A DNA stretch of 64,000 nt from Pseudomonas putida. GTDB taxonomy: Bacteria; Pseudomonadota; Gammaproteobacteria; Pseudomonadales; Pseudomonadaceae. This document shows, in pieces, positions 59,726-64,000 of this stretch; positions within the stretch are counted from its first letter, which is position 1; each line of letters opens with the position of its first letter. The translations under genes and the position numbers were made by a program. The notes under the pieces are model-generated. The model searched no databases. It saw only the letters and a program-made list of their open reading frames with translations, and was not told the DNA's origin. The stretch is taken from NCBI RefSeq assembly GCF_009883635.2, contig NZ_CP026115.2, positions 5,456,001 to 5,520,000 of the forward strand. The letters are read 5' to 3'.

Positions 59726-61127
59726 GGATGACGAAATCCTCGGCGACAACATTCGCACCTACCTCAGCCTCAAGGGCTTCGAGGTGACGCTCTGCCACAG
59801 CGCGGAGCTGGCGCTGGAGCAGATCAAGCGGGCTCAGCCCGATGCGGTACTGACCGACAACTCGCTGCCGGGCATGAGCGGGCACGACCTGCTGCGTACC
59901 CTGGTGGAGCAGGCGCCTGACCTGAAAGTGATCATGATGACCGGTTACGGCAATGTCGAAGATGCCGTGCAGGCCATGAAGGAGGGCGCGTTCCACTACC
60001 TGACCAAACCAGTGGTGCTGGCCGAGCTCAAGCTGACCCTGGAAAAGGCCCTGGCGGCCGAGCGCATGGAGCGCACCCTGTCGTTCTACCAGGAGCGGGA
60101 GGCGCAGAAGTCGGGTTTGCAGGCCTTGATTGGTGAGTCACCGGCGATGCTCAGCCTCAAGCACACCTTGCAGCAAGTGCTCGATGCCGAGCGGCGCATG
60201 GCCAGCGACGATCTGCCGCCAGTGCTGGTCGAAGGCGAGACCGGTACCGGCAAGGAGCTGGTCGCACGCGCGCTGCATTTCGACGGCTCGCGCAGCAAGG
60301 GACCGTTCATTGAGTTCAACTGCGCCTCGATCCCGGCCAACCTACTCGAGGCCGAGCTGTTCGGCCATGAAAAGGGCGCGTTCACGGATGCCAAGGAACG
60401 CCGCGTGGGCCTGGTGGAAGCGGCCGATGGCGGCACGTTGTTCCTCGATGAGATCGGTGAGATGGACCTGGTGCTGCAGGCCAAGCTGCTCAAGTTGCTG
60501 GAAGACCGCAGCATCCGCCGCATCGGTGCGGTCAAGGAGCGCAAGGTCGACCTGCGGGTGATCAGCGCCACCAACTGCAACCTTGAGCAGATGGTGCAGC
60601 AAGGCAAGTTCCGCCGTGACCTGTTCTTCCGCCTGCGCATCATTGCCCTGAAAGTGCCGCGCCTGCATGCCCGAGGGCAGGATGTGCTGCTCTTGGCCCG
60701 GCATTTCCTGGCTCACCACGGGCGCCGCTATGGCAAGCCGAACTTGCGCTTCAGCGCTGAAGCCGAAGCATTGATGCTCGGCTACACCTGGCCGGGGAAT
60801 GTGCGCGAGCTGCGCAACATGCTGGAGCAGACCGTGTTACTGGCACCGAATGAAGTGGTTCAGGCGCACCAGCTGAACTTGTGTCTGACTCTGGTCGATG
60901 AACCGCTGGTGGCGCAGCCCATGGCGACGGTGTACGAAATGCCACGGCATGAGCCGGAGGCGGGCACCAGCCTGCCGGACATGGAGCGCGACCTGGTGTG
61001 CAAGACCCTGGATCGTACCGACTGGAATGTCACCAAGTCGGCGCGGATGCTGGGCCTGTCGCGGGACATGCTGCGTTACCGCATCGAGAAGCTGGGGCTT
61101 ACCCGGCCCGACAAGCGCCAGTGGTAA
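59700..61127 (+). CDS. Sigma-54-dependent response regulator (NtrC family)
   Basis: 475 aa from the ATG at 59700 (GGGAGGGG upstream), overlapping kinase 2. The receiver domain (1-125) has the acidic pair in 'VVEDDEIL', phosphoacceptor Asp53 ('VLTDNSLPGMSG') and Lys in 'YLTKPV'. The AAA+ domain (about 135-375) has Walker A 'GETGTGKELVARALH' and Walker B 'GGTLFLDEIGEMD'. Its sigma-54 contact loop reads GAFTDA (226-231) where GAFTGA is usual. The C-terminal Fis-type helix-turn-helix is 'TDWNVTKSARMLGLSRDMLR'. Likely targets include the sigma-54 site at 55687. Confidence 0.93.
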   Translation: MEHSILVVEDDEILGDNIRTYLSLKGFEVTLCHSAELALEQIKRAQPDAVLTDNSLPGMSGHDLLRTLVEQAPDLKVIMMTGYGNVEDAVQAMKEGAFHYLTKPVVLAELKLTLEKALAAERMERTLSFYQEREAQKSGLQALIGESPAMLSLKHTLQQVLDAERRMASDDLPPVLVEGETGTGKELVARALHFDGSRSKGPFIEFNCASIPANLLEAELFGHEKGAFTDAKERRVGLVEAADGGTLFLDEIGEMDLVLQAKLLKLLEDRSIRRIGAVKERKVDLRVISATNCNLEQMVQQGKFRRDLFFRLRIIALKVPRLHARGQDVLLLARHFLAHHGRRYGKPNLRFSAEAEALMLGYTWPGNVRELRNMLEQTVLLAPNEVVQAHQLNLCLTLVDEPLVAQPMATVYEMPRHEPEAGTSLPDMERDLVCKTLDRTDWNVTKSARMLGLSRDMLRYRIEKLGLTRPDKRQW

Positions 61128-61129
61128 GA

Positions 61130-61152
61130 CCAGGGGCGCAGTGCGCCCCTGG
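61130..61152. terminator. Hairpin between convergent regulator and small secreted protein genes
   Basis: CCAGGGGCGC and GCGCCCCTGG are perfect 10-base arms around AGT, 3 bases after the regulator stop and 5 before the end of the convergent gene. Bidirectional, with only weak T-runs. Confidence 0.6.
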
Positions 61153-61156
61153 GGTT

Positions 61157-61459
61157 CTATTGCTGACTGCCGCCTGAATTGCTCCCGCCTTCTCGGCCAG
61201 TGCCTTCCGAGCCGCTGCCATCCATCCCCGGCAAGTCGCGGTTGTCATTCTGCTTGGCCGGTGGGCTTTCTGGATCATTGCCCTGGATGCGCGGGTCGGT
61301 ATCCCGCGGCATGGGCTTCTCTATGGGGTTCAGGGTACTGTCGACACCCGGTTGAGGCGCCGGGTTGTGCGGATCATCGGGGTAGGTCGGCCCGGTGCCG
61401 ACCGCCAGGGCCAGCGGCGAGGTGAGCAGGGCAAGCAGCAGCAAGGTTGAACGGGGCAT
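61157..61459 (-). CDS. Small secreted disordered protein, function unknown
   Basis: 100 aa: a signal peptide (about residues 1-19, ending LALAVG) and then a low-complexity, proline-, glycine-, serine- and aspartate-rich tail ('DDPHNPAPQPGVDSTLNPIE', 'GSGSEGTGREGGSNSGGSQQ') with no cysteine and hardly any hydrophobic residue. Such proteins stay unfolded in the periplasm. I do not recognise a family. It sits between the two-component regulator and gntP; AGGAG precedes the ATG. Confidence 0.65.
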   Translation of the reverse strand: MPRSTLLLLALLTSPLALAVGTGPTYPDDPHNPAPQPGVDSTLNPIEKPMPRDTDPRIQGNDPESPPAKQNDNRDLPGMDGSGSEGTGREGGSNSGGSQQ

Positions 61460-61543
61460 GGCAGGCTCCTTTGCATTGGGTAGGGCACATACTTGCGTTG
61501 GGCCCTACCCGCGATGCTCAGGTGCCATCACCCCGATCAGCGG

Positions 61544-62896
61544 TCACACTACCGTCGACAGCGCCATGATGAAGATGATGCCGACGATCGACAGGATCGT
61601 CTCCATCATGCTCCAGGTCTTGAAGGTTTCCGCCACAGTCATGTTGAAGTACTGCTTCACCAACCAGAAGCCAGCATCGTTGACGTGGGACAGGATCAGC
61701 GAACCGGCGCCAGTGGCCAGCACCAGCAGTTCGCGGTTGACCCCTGGCACCAGGTCGATCACCGGGGCGACGATGCCGGCACCGGTAATGGTCGCCACGG
61801 TTGCCGAACCTGTGGCGATGCGGATCACCGCCGCCACCAGCCAGGCCAGCATGATGGGCGAGATCTCCGCCTGCACGGCCATCTGCCCGATCACGTTGCC
61901 CACGCCGGTATCCACCAGCATCTGCTTGAAGCCGCCACCGGCGCCGACGATCAGCACGATGGCCGCAGTCGGTGCCAGGCTCTGGTCGAGCATCTTCATG
62001 ATCTGCTGGCGGCTGAAGCCACGGGCCGAACCGAAGGTATAGAAGGCCAGCAACAGGGCGGCGAGCAGCGCGGTGATCGGGTGGCCGATCAGGTCCATCC
62101 ACTGGCGGATGATGTGCTCGGCCGGCAGTACCACGTCGGCGAACGTCTTGAGCAGCATCAGCGCCACGGGCAGCAGCACGGTGACCAGGGTGATGGTGAA
62201 GCTTGGCAGGTTGCTCTGGTCCGACTCCTTGGCAATCTGGTCCATCAGCTCCTGCGACGGGTTGCCGGGGATGTAGCGGGAAATGAAGTTACCGAACAGC
62301 GGGCCGGCGATGATCGCCGTGGGCAGTGCCACCAGCAGGCCATAGAAGATGGTCTTGCCGATGTCGGCGTGGAAGATGCCGATCGCCAGCAGCGGCCCCG
62401 GGTGTGGCGGGACCAAGCCATGCACCACCGAAAGGCCGGCCAGCAGCGGGATGCCGATCTTGACCAGCGACACGCCCGAGCGCCGGGCGACGATGAACAC
62501 CAACGGAATCAGCAGCACGAAGCCGATCTCGAAGAACAGCGGAATGCCGACCAGGAAGGCGGCGAACATCATCGCCCAATGCACGTTCTTCTTGCCGAAG
62601 GCGCGGATCAGGGTTTGCGCGATCTGGTCGGCGCCGCCGGAGTCGGCCATCAGCTTGCCGAGCATCGTACCCAGGGCGAGGACGATGCCGACGAAGCCGA
62701 GCACGCCACCGAAGCCGTCCTGGAACGATTTCATCACCTTGGCCACCGGCATGCCGGAGGTCAGGCCGAGGAAACCGGCAGCCAGGGTCAGGGCGACGAA
62801 GGGGTGGACCTTGAAATGGGTGATCAGCAGGATCAGCCCGACGATGGTGACCAGCGCGTCGAGCAGCAGGTAGGTATCTGTAGCCAGTCCGAACAT
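61544..62896 (-). CDS. gntP: Gluconate permease, GntP family
   Basis: 450 aa with about 12-14 helices. GntP-family marks: 'TLAAGFLGLTSGMPVAKVMKSFQDGFGGVLGFVGIVLALGTMLGKLM' region near residues 35-80, 'VHGLVPPHPGPLLAIG' (near 157) and 'LILSHVNDAGFWLVKQYFNM' near the C-terminus. It imports D-gluconate by proton symport. The gluconokinase gene lies 112 bases upstream on the same strand. A 16-bp GntR-type operator at 62968 indicates a separate regulated promoter. Confidence 0.94.
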   Translation of the reverse strand: MFGLATDTYLLLDALVTIVGLILLITHFKVHPFVALTLAAGFLGLTSGMPVAKVMKSFQDGFGGVLGFVGIVLALGTMLGKLMADSGGADQIAQTLIRAFGKKNVHWAMMFAAFLVGIPLFFEIGFVLLIPLVFIVARRSGVSLVKIGIPLLAGLSVVHGLVPPHPGPLLAIGIFHADIGKTIFYGLLVALPTAIIAGPLFGNFISRYIPGNPSQELMDQIAKESDQSNLPSFTITLVTVLLPVALMLLKTFADVVLPAEHIIRQWMDLIGHPITALLAALLLAFYTFGSARGFSRQQIMKMLDQSLAPTAAIVLIVGAGGGFKQMLVDTGVGNVIGQMAVQAEISPIMLAWLVAAVIRIATGSATVATITGAGIVAPVIDLVPGVNRELLVLATGAGSLILSHVNDAGFWLVKQYFNMTVAETFKTWSMMETILSIVGIIFIMALSTVV

Positions 62897-62967
62897 GGTT
62901 TTGATGCCTCGGTCTTATCGTTGTTTTGGGCGTAGCATTTATTGAACTTTCGTCGCCTTCAGGCGTC

Positions 62968-62983
62968 GAGACAGCGCTATCTT
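62968..62983. promoter_or_regulatory. GntR operator candidate in front of gntP
   Basis: GAGACAGCGCTATCTT, one of three near-identical palindromic sites around AGCGCT. It lies 72 bases upstream of the gntP start. Confidence 0.75.
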
Positions 62984-63007
62984 TGGTGAGCCGGAAAAAC
63001 CGCCGGT

Positions 63008-63547
63008 TCAGGCAGTCCGCGCCAGGTTCCGCTCACCGCAGGGCTTTAGCCAGGCGTCGACCGATTCGGCGAGCACCACAATCGGTTGAGTGGCGTCCAG
63101 CGGCAGGGTCAGGGGTTCGCCCCTGGGTGATTCGAGGGCAGCGAACTGGCTGTCGATCAGGCTGGCCGGCATGAAATGGCCTGGGCGGGCAAGCACGCGT
63201 TTTTCCGCTTCTGCGGGGGTGAGTTCGAGGAACACGAACACCAGCTCCGGCATCGCCGCGCGCAGGGTGTCGCGATACCGGCGCTTGAGCGCGGAGCAGG
63301 TGAGGATCGGCCGTTCGCCGGCCTGCACCGTCGCTTGCAGCTCCTGGCCCAGGCGCACCAGCCAGCCGGCACGGTCATTATCGTCCAGCGGGATACCGGC
63401 ACTCATCTTGCGGATGTTTTCGGCAGGGTGGAACGCGTCGCCTTCGATCAGGCGACCGCCGCTTCGCTTGGCAATGGCATCACCGACGCAGCTTTTGCCG
63501 CAGCCGGCCACGCCCATCACCACGATGGCGGACAGGGGAGAATTCAT
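63008..63547 (-). CDS. gntK: Gluconokinase
   Basis: 179 aa, thermoresistant gluconokinase size. Walker A 'VMGVAGCGKSCVGDAIAKR' (residues 10-28), 'EGDAFHPAENIRKMSAGIPLDDNDRAGWL' region with the substrate Asp and His, and 'TCSALKRRYRDTLR' are family signatures. It phosphorylates gluconate to 6-phosphogluconate for the Entner-Doudoroff pathway. AGGAGG precedes the ATG. Divergent from the gntR gene; the intervening 206 bases contain two of the three operators. Confidence 0.95.
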   Translation of the reverse strand: MNSPLSAIVVMGVAGCGKSCVGDAIAKRSGGRLIEGDAFHPAENIRKMSAGIPLDDNDRAGWLVRLGQELQATVQAGERPILTCSALKRRYRDTLRAAMPELVFVFLELTPAEAEKRVLARPGHFMPASLIDSQFAALESPRGEPLTLPLDATQPIVVLAESVDAWLKPCGERNLARTA

Positions 63548-63565
63548 CAGTACCTCCTGCGGGGT

Positions 63566-63581
63566 GAGATAGCGCTGTCTC
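63566..63581. promoter_or_regulatory. GntR operator candidate in front of gntK
   Basis: GAGATAGCGCTGTCTC is a near-perfect palindrome 19 bases upstream of the gntK start, so a bound repressor would cover the promoter or early transcript. Confidence 0.75.
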
Positions 63582-63693
63582 GTCGCTCACGAAACGCCAC
63601 CTCCCCGGTGTTATTGATCTTGTCCTTACGCAGTATGGACGCTTGGCAGTGTGCTGCAGTGGCCACTACCAAAGATTACATTGCCTGCGTCCT

Positions 63694-63709
63694 GAGACAG
63701 CGCTACCTT
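63694..63709. promoter_or_regulatory. GntR operator candidate in front of gntR
   Basis: GAGACAGCGCTACCTT, third copy, 45 bases upstream of the gntR start. On the other strand it reads ACTAAGGTAGCGCT, which fits the P. aeruginosa GntR site as I remember it (AC-N-AAG-N-TAGCGCT). Implies autoregulation. Confidence 0.75.
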
Positions 63710-63753
63710 AGTGGCCGTTCCCCATTCCTGCAAGTAGTAAAATTACAACATCC

Positions 63754-64000
63754 ATGTCCCGCACAGGCTCTCGCACCACAGGTCGTCCCACACTGGCTGA
63801 AGTCGCCAGGCTTTCCGGGGTTTCCCCGATTACCGCTTCGCGCGCGTTGCGCGGAGTCAGCACGGTTGCCCCGGAACTGGTGGAAAAGGTCATGGCCGCT
63901 GCCGCGTCCCTGGGCTACGTCGCCAACCCTGCAGCCCGGGCGCTGGCGTCGGCGCGCAGCCAATCGGTGGTGGTGCTGATTCCGTCGCTGTCCAACCAGC
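63754..64000 (+). CDS. gntR: LacI-family gluconate regulator GntR, 3' end outside window
   Basis: 82 residues are visible from the ATG at 63754; no stop is reached before the window ends. 'RPTLAEVARLSGVSPITASR' is the LacI helix-turn-helix with the hinge 'LGYVANPAARALASARS', and 'VVVLIPSLSNQ' begins the periplasmic-binding-like effector domain. By location it is the gluconate-responsive repressor of gntK and gntP (LacI family in spite of its name). It probably acts on the three 16-bp sites nearby. Confidence 0.9.
   Translation, partial: MSRTGSRTTGRPTLAEVARLSGVSPITASRALRGVSTVAPELVEKVMAAAASLGYVANPAARALASARSQSVVVLIPSLSNQ

Noticed and set aside
63176..63979. A 267-codon plus-strand frame over gntK and the start of gntR
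   Set aside because: It is antisense to gluconokinase and out of frame with the LacI-type regulator, which begins at 63754 in another frame.

Overview
This window is a GC-rich chromosomal segment of a fluorescent Pseudomonas, almost certainly of the P. putida group. The evidence is the gene content and order: a D-lysine catabolism cluster (amaC, dpkA, amaD with an ABC transporter), a galactarate/glucarate cluster, mdtABC with an OprM-type channel, gntR/gntK/gntP, and Pseudomonas-type paired REP elements. There are no rRNA or tRNA genes, no CRISPR array and no insertion sequence. Nearly all of it is coding.

Layout. 1-2.3 kb: the 3' part of a membrane diguanylate cyclase and an orphan solute-binding protein. 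2.3-7.4 kb (minus): a molybdenum hydroxylase operon (iorA, iorB, triheme cytochrome c, xdhC), facing away from an OsmC-YcaO fusion gene at 7.7-9.9 kb. 10-19 kb: single metabolic genes (SAM methyltransferase, DUF2231 protein plus PQQ-type dehydrogenase lipoprotein, YdcZ-like transporter, YeeE/YedE sulfur transporter, quinone oxidoreductase), two LysR regulators and small secreted proteins. 19.4-25.9 kb: a FadR-type regulator and the operon kdgD-gudP-garD-KGSADH; both ends carry the same 11-base GTACAAC-type core, probably the operator. 26-26.5 kb: a gene-poor patch with a 225-bp inverted-repeat element. 26.5-35.4 kb: a class I amidotransferase, then ABC ATPase, amaD, two permeases, binding protein and RpiR regulator on minus, diverging from dpkA and amaC. 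35.7-49.5 kb: an amino acid permease, tpx, the ATGA-coupled mdtABC-opmB operon, and an MHYT-GGDEF-EAL protein. 49.8-52.9 kb: aminotransferase, DUF1345 and NnrS membrane proteins.

The most unusual part is 53.0-61.1 kb. A lone tyrosine recombinase has a perfect 12-bp inverted repeat with an 8-base centre across its own start codon. Beside it an orphan type II secretion pair (gspG, gspF) diverges from a lytic transglycosylase, two tandem paralogous histidine kinases and a sigma-54 activator. A good sigma-54 promoter sits in front of the transglycosylase, and a weaker one faces gspG. Together they look like a self-contained, sigma-54-controlled mini secretion/pseudopilus module. The window ends in the gluconate regulon (gntP, gntK, gntR), with three near-identical 16-bp operators.
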